Source of the DNA: Chromatiales bacterium | GTDB lineage: Bacteria; Pseudomonadota; Gammaproteobacteria; Chromatiales; Chromatiaceae | NCBI GenBank assembly: GCA_030145425.1 | Contig: JAQYVO010000242.1 | Span: forward strand, 1-42,963 | Length of the DNA stretch: 42,963 bases | Direction: 5' to 3' | Part shown: positions 8,235 through 16,012 of the stretch, in pieces | Position numbering within the stretch: position 1 is the first letter of the stretch | Layout of the letters: every line of letters begins with the position of its first letter | Made by a program: the position numbers and the translations under genes | Notes under the pieces: model-generated | The model's input: the letters and a program-made list of their open reading frames with translations, nothing else | The model's database searches: none | Told to the model about the DNA's origin: nothing

Positions 8235-8867
8235 GTGGACTCACCTACGGACATCACTCAGAAATTCGTCGAGAAGCAGTATCTGATCGACAATGGCCCG
8301 GCGGACATCCTCCTCTATCCGGAACGTCTGTATCACTTCCTGAGCAATCATGAATTGATCCATTCCTTCAGTCAGCCGGAGCAGTTGGAAAAGGCCTATT
8401 TCAGAGATGCGAACGAATCACACTCGGATTCGAAATCCTGCGTGATCGACTACCCAAAAGCCCGTGTGATACGAAGTGCTTCAATTCAGGTCATGCTGGA
8501 TTCGCTGTTTCGGGAGGAACATCTGTGCCCCGTCAGACTCGAGCAGCACGGCGAAGACTACGAAATGCTGCTGGCACCCCTGTCGGATGAGAACCTGACG
8601 AAGCTGGATCACTTCTACGTTGCGTTTCGGATCGACATCGCCAAGGCCTATCGTGTAAGGCGCGGTATTTTAAATCTGCCCTTCAAATCCGGCGACCTCC
8701 CCGATTGCCTGGCCAAGATGTTCGTGGAAATGAATGCGATCTATGAACAAGGCATGGGGCGGGTAGACGGCATGAGGGTGAGTGACGAGTCATTCAATCC
8801 GGATGCCACCATCGTTGGGCTCAGCCCTGAAGAGCTGGTGCGGCTATTCAAGAAAGGCGACAACTGA
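8235..8867 (+). CDS. Hypothetical protein in the kinase cluster
   Basis: This is a 210-residue soluble, acidic protein with no signal peptide, membrane segment or recognised motif. It starts with GTG at 8235, with only a weak ribosome site. It appears to be an alpha/beta protein ending in a short helix (SPEELVRLFKKGDN). Codon use and length argue that it is real. It sits between the FHA and kinase genes on the same strand, 180 bases after the FHA stop, and a strong hairpin follows its stop, so it may end the phosphatase-FHA transcript. A role in the kinase pathway (adaptor, substrate or chaperone) is inferred from position only. Confidence 0.75.
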   Translation: MDSPTDITQKFVEKQYLIDNGPADILLYPERLYHFLSNHELIHSFSQPEQLEKAYFRDANESHSDSKSCVIDYPKARVIRSASIQVMLDSLFREEHLCPVRLEQHGEDYEMLLAPLSDENLTKLDHFYVAFRIDIAKAYRVRRGILNLPFKSGDLPDCLAKMFVEMNAIYEQGMGRVDGMRVSDESFNPDATIVGLSPEELVRLFKKGDN

Positions 8868-8889
8868 ATCGGGCTTCCACTGTTATCAC

Positions 8890-8919
8890 CCGCTGCGGGC
8901 CGGTCTTTTCCCGCAGCGG
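8890..8919 (+). terminator. Strong hairpin after the 210-residue gene
   Basis: CCGCTGCGGG and CCCGCAGCGG pair perfectly over 10 bp around a ten-base loop (CCGGTCTTTT), 22 bases past the stop codon. There is no T tract after the stem, but the stability and position suggest a transcript end. Confidence 0.55.
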
Positions 8920-9029
8920 TTGCCGTTCCCGTAATCCACTGGGCGGTACATCGTGGGCGGAGTGCGTTGTTCTCATCCCGTATCTCACATGTACAGTAGC
9001 CCGCACACAGTCAGGAGCCTTTTGTAGTG

Positions 9030-9038
9030 TGCTATCCT
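9030..9038 (+). promoter_or_regulatory. Possible extended -10 of the kinase gene
   Basis: TGCTATCCT resembles an extended -10 element about 80 bases before the kinase ATG, downstream of the hairpin at 8890. There is no convincing -35. Confidence 0.22.
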
Positions 9039-9120
9039 TTTCCCATGATTTTTTCCGGTCCGCGAGTCTTGGTGGAAACGTGCCGCGCATTGGAAGTACA
9101 AGCCCGATCTAACTAGAAAA

Positions 9121-11082
9121 ATGGAATCCGAAATCAGGAAAATCGGTAAGTATGACATCCTGTCGATCCTTGGAAAAGGAGCGATGGGTACGATTTACAA
9201 GGGAATTGATCCTGTCATTCAGCGTCACGTGGCGATCAAAACCATCAGTAAACAGATTCCACACACAGAGCAGCAAACCCTCAAAGACCGATTCATCAGG
9301 GAAGCGCAGGCAGCGGGAAGGCTGCAGCATGTCAATATCGTGGGAATTTACGAGTACGGGGAAGAGGCAGAGCAGGCCTTCATCGCCATGGAGTTCGTCG
9401 AGGGTCTAACGCTCACCGATAAACTGCACGCCCATATCCAGTTCACAATCCCAGAAATCTGCAACATCATGTCGAAGGTGCTGGACGCACTGGGCTACGC
9501 CCATTCGATGGGCGTCGTACACAGGGATATAAAACCGGGAAACATTATTCTGACCGGTGCAGGCGAGGTGAAGGTCACGGATTTCGGCATCGCCCGTCTG
9601 GAATCATCGACCATGACACAGATCGGTACTGTTCTGGGGACACCGGGATATATGTCTCCGGAGCAACTGGTTGGTGAGCAGGTTGACAGCCGTTCCGACA
9701 TCTTCTCCGCAGGCGCACTCCTGTACGAACTACTGACCGGTGAAAAGGCATTCAGCGGATCGACATTCGCTTCGGTGATGTACAAGATAATGAATACAGA
9801 TCCGGTGGCACCGGCAAATCTGTGCCCCACCGTTCCGAGTGCATTCGACGCAATCGTCAGCAAGGCCCTCGCTAAGAAGCCCGAAGACCGGTTTCAGACA
9901 GCGAAAGCGTTTTCGGACGCCATCGCCGGGATCAGGCAGGGCCATTCTCCCGCTGCGGGTCAAGCGACGCAGCTGCCGGATGAAGAGCCCCCTGCCGAGG
10001 CAAAAAAACCTCAAGCGCCCGCCGCAGAGGATGTTGCCGGGGAAATCAGACCGGATTCCCCGCCGCTTCAGGAAGATCCCAATGCCACCAGGATCTCACC
10101 GCCCCCCCAGCCCCGGAGTGGTGGGAACAAAGCCTATATCTTTGGGGGAATCCTGATCCTCGTTATTGCCATCGCTGCGGGCTATCCAGTATGGCAGAGT
10201 ATCATCGAAAAGCGGGATCTTGACGTCACAGCGCCGTCAACTGTCAAATACGAGCCGGGTCAACGGCTGAGAGACTGTGAAACCTGCCCTGAGCTCGTGG
10301 TAATCCCCCCCGGAAACTTCACCAGGGGCTCACCCGACTCGGAAAAAGAACGCCAGACCAGCGAAGGACCCCAGCAGATTGTCGGCATAGGCTATCCGCT
10401 GGCAGTAGGCAGGTACGAGGTCACTTTCGATGAATTCGGGGAATTCATCGGGGAGACAGGTTATCAGTCCTCTGGCTGCACCATCTATGAAGGTGACTGG
10501 CTGGGTAAAAAAGAGAGCAGTTGGACCAATCCCGGATTTAAACAGACGGGCAGACATCCCGCCACCTGCATCGCCTGGAGTGATGCCCAGGCCTACATTA
10601 AATGGCTTTCAGGCAAAACGAGCCACACCTATCGGCTCCTGTCGTCATCAGAATGGGAGTATATCGCCAGAAGCGGCATCCAGACCTCGAGGTCCTGGGG
10701 AGACGACGCCGATAGGGCCTGCCGTTACGCCAATGTCGCGGATTCCATTGCCGAAGAAAAATATAAGGGATGGAAGGTGCACAACTGTAAGGACAATTTC
10801 GTCTACACTGCACCCGTAGGCTCATTCGAACCGAACAATTTAGCCGTATACGATATGCTGGGTAATGTCTTCGAATGGGTGGAAGACTGCTGGAACAAGG
10901 ATTACCAGGGCGCCCCCACCGACGGCACCTCATGGACGAGCGGTGACTGTGATCAGAGAGTGCTGCGGGGCGGTTCCTGGTTCAGCATGCCCCGGTTCGT
11001 CCGCCTGGCATTTCGCAACCGTTTCAGTCCTGATTATCGCAGCAGCACATTCGGATTTCGTGTTGCAAGAGTTCTGGAGTAA
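9121..11082 (+). CDS. Transmembrane Ser/Thr kinase fused to a SUMF1/FGE-like domain
   Basis: This is a 653-residue Hanks-type kinase with an extracytoplasmic sensor-like domain. The kinase domain is at about residues 9-270: glycine loop LGKGAMGTIYKG, VAIK lysine K40, HRDIKPGN (D136), DFG (D154), GTPGYMSPEQ and DSRSDIFSAG are all intact, so it should be active. A Pro/Glu-rich cytoplasmic linker (about 272-336) contains GQATQLPD and DPNATRISPP. One TM lies at about 338-358. A SUMF1/formylglycine-generating-enzyme-like domain fills about 385-653, ending in RVLRGGSWFSMPRFVRLAFR and GFRVARV. The two FGE catalytic cysteines expected in that last region are absent, so it is probably a binding or sensor domain, like TagR. 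In T6SS PpkA the kinase carries a vWA domain instead, and TagR is separate. The start ATG at 9121 lies nine residues before the kinase fold. Confidence 0.93.
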   Translation: MESEIRKIGKYDILSILGKGAMGTIYKGIDPVIQRHVAIKTISKQIPHTEQQTLKDRFIREAQAAGRLQHVNIVGIYEYGEEAEQAFIAMEFVEGLTLTDKLHAHIQFTIPEICNIMSKVLDALGYAHSMGVVHRDIKPGNIILTGAGEVKVTDFGIARLESSTMTQIGTVLGTPGYMSPEQLVGEQVDSRSDIFSAGALLYELLTGEKAFSGSTFASVMYKIMNTDPVAPANLCPTVPSAFDAIVSKALAKKPEDRFQTAKAFSDAIAGIRQGHSPAAGQATQLPDEEPPAEAKKPQAPAAEDVAGEIRPDSPPLQEDPNATRISPPPQPRSGGNKAYIFGGILILVIAIAAGYPVWQSIIEKRDLDVTAPSTVKYEPGQRLRDCETCPELVVIPPGNFTRGSPDSEKERQTSEGPQQIVGIGYPLAVGRYEVTFDEFGEFIGETGYQSSGCTIYEGDWLGKKESSWTNPGFKQTGRHPATCIAWSDAQAYIKWLSGKTSHTYRLLSSSEWEYIARSGIQTSRSWGDDADRACRYANVADSIAEEKYKGWKVHNCKDNFVYTAPVGSFEPNNLAVYDMLGNVFEWVEDCWNKDYQGAPTDGTSWTSGDCDQRVLRGGSWFSMPRFVRLAFRNRFSPDYRSSTFGFRVARVLE

Positions 11083-11201
11083 GGGATCGTTACGGCATGA
11101 TGTGACACTTGTCATTCTCTATTTCGATAGTCGATGTTCACAAAGTTATCGGAGCCTGCATGTCACGACAGGAACCGGCAATCCATAACGAGGGAGGGAT
11201 C

Positions 11202-11969
11202 ATGAGAGTAATCATCTCGCTGCTACTGCCCATACTGCTGGTGGCACTGACCGGGGGATGTACGGTCAAGGTGCCCACCATTGCCCATACCCATATCGGC
11301 CATACGATAACCGCCTGGCAGGACACGCCCGACCGGATGGGACTCCTGGTCGTTGCGGAAAGAAAGGCGCAGGAAGCCTCTGAACATGCCGGACGCGCCA
11401 GTACGGAAGGCAGAGATATTGATGTTGTCAAATCAGCTGTTTCCAAGGTACTCATTGCCACAGACCCGCAGAGCACCCGTTCCACTGCAATCAAAGTCGG
11501 CCCTCCCTATGGTCTGAAACAGGCGCTGACCGGGGCAATAGACCACATCACCTTTGCGGCGAACTCCGACGACGCCACAGCGAACATGAGAAATTTTGCC
11601 GTCGAGTTCGACGGAAACAGTGCCGCGGTGATCGAGCGATGTGACCTGATCACCGTGCTCGGCGAAGACATCAGTGCCTCCTCTTCGTTCGAGGAAGCGG
11701 ATATTCTGGCTCAGGAAATCTTCAGCCTTACCCAGGCGAACCTGAGCGGTGTCGATTCCGACGGAAACGGGGTCGTAGGAAGCTCACCCGAAGAGTACGG
11801 GCTTCGGCAGCTGCGCTCGGAACTCGACGCCATGCTGGCCCGGGAAGATCCACCTTATTCGACCGTAAACCGTTGGTATGTACTCAACCTGATCCAGTTA
11901 CCCACCGGTGAATGGGCCTTCAAGGAACGGTCTTCAGATAGCGGTGGGGGCGGTGGCGGCGGATACTGA
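11202..11969 (+). CDS. Lipoprotein with poly-glycine tail
   Basis: This is a 255-residue predicted lipoprotein: the signal sequence ends in the lipobox LTGGC (C20), followed by TVKVPT. Residue +2 is Thr, which suggests the outer membrane. The body is helical and otherwise unrecognised (AERKAQEASEHAGRAS, then a central alpha/beta part). A calcium-loop-like stretch, DSDGNGVVGSSPEE, occurs near residue 190. The C-terminus is SDSGGGGGGGY, an unusual run of seven glycines. The ATG at 11202 is preceded by GAGGGAGG; the frame from 11109 would bury the signal peptide. It is followed after about ten bases by the cysteine-pair repeat protein, so the two are co-transcribed with, or just after, the kinase. 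Its function is unknown. Confidence 0.8.
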   Translation: MRVIISLLLPILLVALTGGCTVKVPTIAHTHIGHTITAWQDTPDRMGLLVVAERKAQEASEHAGRASTEGRDIDVVKSAVSKVLIATDPQSTRSTAIKVGPPYGLKQALTGAIDHITFAANSDDATANMRNFAVEFDGNSAAVIERCDLITVLGEDISASSSFEEADILAQEIFSLTQANLSGVDSDGNGVVGSSPEEYGLRQLRSELDAMLAREDPPYSTVNRWYVLNLIQLPTGEWAFKERSSDSGGGGGGGY

Positions 11970-11978
11970 TAACTCGTG

Positions 11979-12947
11979 ATGCACCCGAAAAAACCTTTTG
12001 CGCACAGGCCTGCGGTGACGGTCCTGCTGGTATCGATACTCTGCGGCGTGCAAACGAGCGGAAACGCAGCCGTGAGCTGCATCTCTTCCACGGGCAAAGC
12101 AGATATCGATGCCTGCGAACAGGTTTTGAAATCCGACCCCCGCGACAGGAAGGTGCGTATCGCACTGACTCAGGCCTTGATCGAGCTCGGGCGGCACGAG
12201 GAGGCTGTGAGCATGCTCAGGTCCGGGCTTGAAATCAATCCCGAAGATTGGCAGATGAGGAACATGCTGAAGCTCGAGGAGAGTTTTCTCGAGGAACAGA
12301 ACTGGTCGGAAAAACAACGTGCCCTGCGTGCGAGCAGCGGCACGGGAAAGGTCGATCCGAAAATCAAAGTCAACATTATCCGCTGCACGAAACTGAAAGG
12401 TGAATCAGCCCTGAGTGCCTGCAACGAGGGCCTTAAAACACGGCCCGACGATCCCGATCTGCTCATGGGCAAAGGCGATGCCCTCTTTGGCATGAACCGC
12501 GTAACCGAAGCCATTCTGTCGTATCGAAGCGCACGGGAGCTACGACCCTCCAACCGGGAACTCGCAAAACGGCTACGGCGTGCCGAGTCGAAACGGAACA
12601 CCCTGTCGGGGCAATGCCTGAAATCAACCAAAAGGGCCGGCGCGCTGGAGGCCTGCAACATGGCATTGCTGAAGGGCGCACCCGACGAGCCTCGCATACA
12701 AAAGCGGCGCGGCGACCTCCTCACAGCCGACAATAAAAAAGCGGAAGCCCTGCAGGCCTACAAGGAAGCCGGGAGGCTGATGCCGTCAGACAAGGACATC
12801 AACCGGAAGATCGCCAGCCTGGAAGGGAGGAGGACTCCCGACACCACCACAAAAACGACGACCAAAATTGCAGTAAAAGCCGAATCGATTCCCAAAATCC
12901 GGGTCGTATACAGCAATGCACCCCTGAAGCCCGGAATAACCTACTGA
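11979..12947 (+). CDS. Periplasmic TPR-like repeat protein with cysteine pairs
   Basis: This is a 322-residue exported protein. The signal peptide is at about residues 1-31 (HRPAVTVLLVSILCGVQ, then SGNAAV). Three helical TPR-like repeats follow, each opening with a cysteine pair: C-x11-C (CISSTGKADIDAC), C-x11-C (CTKLKGESALSAC) and C-x12-C (CLKSTKRAGALEAC). Each is followed by an amphipathic helix and an xxxPxxxxx turn (INPEDW, LRPSNR, LMPSDK). The pairs probably form disulfides that staple the first two helices of each repeat. The C-terminal 40 residues are Thr/Lys-rich. It probably acts as a protein-interaction scaffold in the periplasm. A GTG at 11976 directly precedes the chosen ATG and could be the start instead. 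It converges on the minus-strand operon with a gap of only 17 bases. Confidence 0.8.
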   Translation: MHPKKPFAHRPAVTVLLVSILCGVQTSGNAAVSCISSTGKADIDACEQVLKSDPRDRKVRIALTQALIELGRHEEAVSMLRSGLEINPEDWQMRNMLKLEESFLEEQNWSEKQRALRASSGTGKVDPKIKVNIIRCTKLKGESALSACNEGLKTRPDDPDLLMGKGDALFGMNRVTEAILSYRSARELRPSNRELAKRLRRAESKRNTLSGQCLKSTKRAGALEACNMALLKGAPDEPRIQKRRGDLLTADNKKAEALQAYKEAGRLMPSDKDINRKIASLEGRRTPDTTTKTTTKIAVKAESIPKIRVVYSNAPLKPGITY

Positions 12948-12964
12948 TTGTCGGGGAGGCTGTC

Positions 12965-13468
12965 CTATTTCCCGAGTTCCAGGTACAGGTCAAGGAGCAG
13001 GCGGTACTCCTCTTCCAATCGGTCCCGCTCTGTCTCCAGCGAGACCATGGATCCACCGGATGCGCTCTTTTGTTCCAGGACGGCGATATCCCCACGTAAT
13101 CGGGCCAGGTCCTGTTCCAACCTCGCCTGTTTTGCTTTCTCCTCTGACAGATACAGGCGTTTGTTCCTGATATCCTGCATCAGCCGTTCCGTCTCCCGGT
13201 CCAAACGCGCCAACCTGGTCTGAATATCTCTCAGACGTGCCTGGTGCTCCGCTTTGTCCATTTCCAGACCTTGCTGTTCGGTCCTCAGTTCCTTCTGCAT
13301 CCCCTCCAGGCGCTCCAGACTCTCTTCCCGTTCATCGATCCGCTTTTCATAGGCACCTGAGCTGAGACCATGCACACCGCCGGCCAACCCACCCTGGTGA
13401 GGATCGTCAGTGGTCGCGCATGACGCGGACAGCAGGCTACAGATCAACACCGGGTAAAGGGGCTTCAT
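12965..13468 (-). CDS. Coiled-coil lipoprotein
   Basis: This is a 167-residue predicted lipoprotein with signal MKPLYPVLICSLLSASC (C17). A short Gly-rich stretch follows (HQGGLAGGVHGLSSG), and then about 120 residues of continuous charged heptad sequence (for example EERLEGMQKELRTEQQ-like and LERDLARLRGDI-like spacing), predicted as one long coiled coil. The start at 13468 is chosen because it yields a proper lipoprotein signal; the longer frame overlaps the upstream gene. It is the last gene of the minus-strand operon. Residue +2 (Ala) suggests outer-membrane sorting. It may serve as a periplasmic spacer or a partner of the preceding glycine-zipper lipoprotein. Confidence 0.8.
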   Translation of the reverse strand: MKPLYPVLICSLLSASCATTDDPHQGGLAGGVHGLSSGAYEKRIDEREESLERLEGMQKELRTEQQGLEMDKAEHQARLRDIQTRLARLDRETERLMQDIRNKRLYLSEEKAKQARLEQDLARLRGDIAVLEQKSASGGSMVSLETERDRLEEEYRLLLDLYLELGK

Positions 13469-13578
13469 CTTGATTCTCCAGTATCTTTTAAACCTGACAG
13501 CGCTTCCCGCCATACGGCATTCCCCCTCCACCGGGGCATTGCATCGATGGGACACGCCCGCATGGGGACCGGAACGGT

Positions 13579-14313
13579 TCATATCGTCAATCGCTCGTCG
13601 ATCTGGGCGAGCTGCACCGATTGGGCCTGAAGCTGGTCCATATTCTCCTTGAGTGAAGAAATCTCATCTTCCAGCTGTTGGACATAGATGTCGTCACCGC
13701 CTTTCGCCTGTTTCCTCTCTGCTGCCACCGCCACCTTAATGTCATACTCCTTCTTGAGGTCCTCGTAGACCTTATCCACGCTGGCAATCTGCTCTTTGAG
13801 GGACGCTCTCTCAGCCTGTACCTCATCCCTGCTGGCCATGCCAGCCCGGTAGCGTGACTCCAGCAAACCGGCCCGTTTCTCCAGTTGGACAATGTCCTCC
13901 CGTAACTGGTCGTTGTAGGCGGTTGCTGTATCGTTATACTCCTTCGCGGAAGCGATCTCTGAATTCAGGAAATCCTCCTCAGTGGCATACTTCTGTTTTC
14001 GCTCGGCAATCTCGTTTCCCACCAGATAGCCGACCCCCGCGCCCGCGGCGGCGCCGATGAGGGTGCCCGTGGTACGGTTGTCTCCACCCAGCGCGTAACC
14101 CAGCAGACCGCCGAGCAGAGCGCCCATGGCAGCACCTTCCGTGCGGGTGCGGGTTGCATCCGAGGAACCGGAGGACCTTGTTGAAGTGGTGGGCTCAGGT
14201 GTGTCCCCGGAAACCACCGGGTCGTCGTTCTTGCTGGGATTGCTTTGACAACCGGCAGCCAACACACATGCCACCAGCGTCGGCAGAATTGCCTTGGGTA
14301 ATGATATCGTCAT
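13579..14313 (-). CDS. Glycine-zipper coiled-coil lipoprotein (TagQ-position)
   Basis: This is a 244-residue predicted lipoprotein with lipobox VLAAGC (C22), followed by QSNPSKND. A Ser/Thr/Pro-rich linker leads to a glycine-zipper segment at about residues 62-100 (GALLGGLLGYALGG and GAAAGAGVGYLVGNE), able to insert in or oligomerise at a membrane. The C-terminal 140 residues form a charged coiled coil (about 105-244). It follows the SUMF1-like gene by 37 bases on the same strand. In the T6SS threonine-phosphorylation pathway the gene at this position encodes the outer-membrane lipoprotein TagQ, which anchors TagR. I infer the same role by position and architecture, not by sequence comparison. 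Confidence 0.82.
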   Translation of the reverse strand: MTISLPKAILPTLVACVLAAGCQSNPSKNDDPVVSGDTPEPTTSTRSSGSSDATRTRTEGAAMGALLGGLLGYALGGDNRTTGTLIGAAAGAGVGYLVGNEIAERKQKYATEEDFLNSEIASAKEYNDTATAYNDQLREDIVQLEKRAGLLESRYRAGMASRDEVQAERASLKEQIASVDKVYEDLKKEYDIKVAVAAERKQAKGGDDIYVQQLEDEISSLKENMDQLQAQSVQLAQIDERLTI

Positions 14314-14350
14314 TTCCGATGCTCCCGTGTGCCGGCTTCCTTAGAGTTAT

Positions 14351-16012
14351 TCAGTCCGCCAGGTTCTTGAATGTCTGGTGAAAGTCCTCTCGCCAGCCCT
14401 CTGCATTGCTTCGCCGCAGTTCGCGGTACTCTTCCAGATGTCGCCGCATCACGACCAGGGCTGCTTCAGAACGCCTGGTCAGGCGGCTGTCCGCCAGGGA
14501 CACAAGGGCCTGCTCCCTGTGGTCCCTGTTGAACTCGCCGAGTTTTTGCACGTTCTCCAGGTAGCGTGCGAACACCTCTCCCATATAGGTTTCTCTTTTC
14601 TGTATCTCGGCGTTGATTTTCGCCGCGAGATCCTGGTAGCGCGTGGACATGGCAGACAGTTTTTCCACATCCAATAGATTCTGCCGGAAACTTTCCAGCT
14701 TGAAAACATCCCTTCCCAGACCGGTAGCCTCGCGCATCAGATCGCGAGCGGTACTCCGGGCGGATTCGCGCATGGAATAGTCCAGCCGCAATTGGGCATT
14801 GTCGATATCCTGCTGAATGCGCGACAGTTCCGTCTTGAGGTGCGTGTTCTGGTTCAGGACCTGGTCGATACGTGCATGGGCGGCCGTGAGCTGACCCGAT
14901 GCCTGCGCCACCAGGTTGTCCAGGGTTCTGCCCACCGGCATCGTCGCACGCACACCGGTCCGATAATTGCTGTATTCCTGCTGCAGGTTTTGACGGTTTT
15001 CCGTGCTGCGCACCACATTGGCTCCGATGGCAAGGCGCATGCCGGTATTGTATGAACGCCATTCCCGCATCGCCGTATCATCCGTCACCCAGCGATAGAT
15101 CTCCACCTCTTCCCGACGGGAGGAACGCAGGTCGCGGGCCCTTGTACCCACACTGCCGCCTCTGGCCACCAGACCACCCGGCTGACCCTGCCACCATTCC
15201 GGCCTGAACAGGCCCTCGCATATCTCCTGGGCGTTACCCAGGGTGTCATGCAGACCCAGCCGATTCGGCTTTCTCAGCCCGACGGGTCGGAGCCTGTGTT
15301 TCGCGTTCTCCAGATGCCAGGCGTAACTGGTTACCTGATTTGCAGGGAATGGCAGTGTCCCCTTGAAACTGCCGTCCTTGAGGGCAGGCAGGCCGCCACG
15401 GGCGGCATACTCCCACTCCAGTTCAGTGGGCAGCCTCATAAACCCCGGCGACGCCCCGGTCCTGGGCATACTTTCGAGGCGCTCCGGATGTGCCGAATCG
15501 AAGAGCCACAGGTTGTACCGGTGAATAAATTCGCGCATATCCTGCCAGGGAACGAACACCAGGGGCCGACTCAAGGCCTTTTGGAGTTTCTTCCCTTCCA
15601 TGCCCGGCAGAGACCCTTTTTCCTTGGTATCACCCGTCACCTGCAACAGCCTGTCCAGACCCATTACCGCGACAAACTGGGCCTTGGTTACCTCGTACTT
15701 GCCCAGATAGTAGCTTCGCCCCCTGCCCGTGGACTCCATAAACGAGCCGCTGACCTGGAGACGCTGGAGGCCTTCGAATATCCCCCCTTCGCCGTCGCCC
15801 ACCTGCACGATACGCTCCGGGTCTCCCCAGAAACTGGTCCCCGGCACCACCATTTCGCGAAACACCATCTCCATACCGCCGGGCATTGGCAGTATGAGAT
15901 CACCTTCAGCGGGCTTGGGGTTGTACGCCGTCTTTGGGGGCACTCCGGCACAGATGATCGAGGGCCAGACGATCAACAACAGAAGCATGGAGATCGGGAA
16001 GCGGTTACTCAT
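14351..16012 (-). CDS. tagR: Periplasmic SUMF1/FGE-like protein with coiled-coil tail (TagR-like)
   Basis: This is a 553-residue exported protein. The signal peptide is at residues 1-22 (FPISMLLLLIVWPSIICA), with no good lipobox. The SUMF1/FGE-like fold is at about 40-345: YYLGKYEVTKAQFVAVMG, RLPTELEWEYAARGG, LGLHDTLGNAQEICEG, LVARGGSVGTRARDLRSSRR and NTGMRLAIG. The cysteines of catalytic formylglycine-generating enzymes are missing from the final segment, so it is predicted to bind rather than oxidise. A long coiled coil fills about 355-553. TagR of Pseudomonas T6SS is likewise a non-catalytic SUMF1-fold periplasmic activator that promotes PpkA activity. The start ATG at 16012 overlaps the end of the permease gene by 8 bases, indicating translational coupling. 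The name rests on fold plus gene order. Confidence 0.85.
   Translation of the reverse strand: MSNRFPISMLLLLIVWPSIICAGVPPKTAYNPKPAEGDLILPMPGGMEMVFREMVVPGTSFWGDPERIVQVGDGEGGIFEGLQRLQVSGSFMESTGRGRSYYLGKYEVTKAQFVAVMGLDRLLQVTGDTKEKGSLPGMEGKKLQKALSRPLVFVPWQDMREFIHRYNLWLFDSAHPERLESMPRTGASPGFMRLPTELEWEYAARGGLPALKDGSFKGTLPFPANQVTSYAWHLENAKHRLRPVGLRKPNRLGLHDTLGNAQEICEGLFRPEWWQGQPGGLVARGGSVGTRARDLRSSRREEVEIYRWVTDDTAMREWRSYNTGMRLAIGANVVRSTENRQNLQQEYSNYRTGVRATMPVGRTLDNLVAQASGQLTAAHARIDQVLNQNTHLKTELSRIQQDIDNAQLRLDYSMRESARSTARDLMREATGLGRDVFKLESFRQNLLDVEKLSAMSTRYQDLAAKINAEIQKRETYMGEVFARYLENVQKLGEFNRDHREQALVSLADSRLTRRSEAALVVMRRHLEEYRELRRSNAEGWREDFHQTFKNLAD

Noticed and set aside
9121-11082. Active sulfatase-modifying enzyme
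   Set aside because: The SUMF1-like domain lacks the cysteine pair in the final conserved segment, and no sulfatase gene is near.
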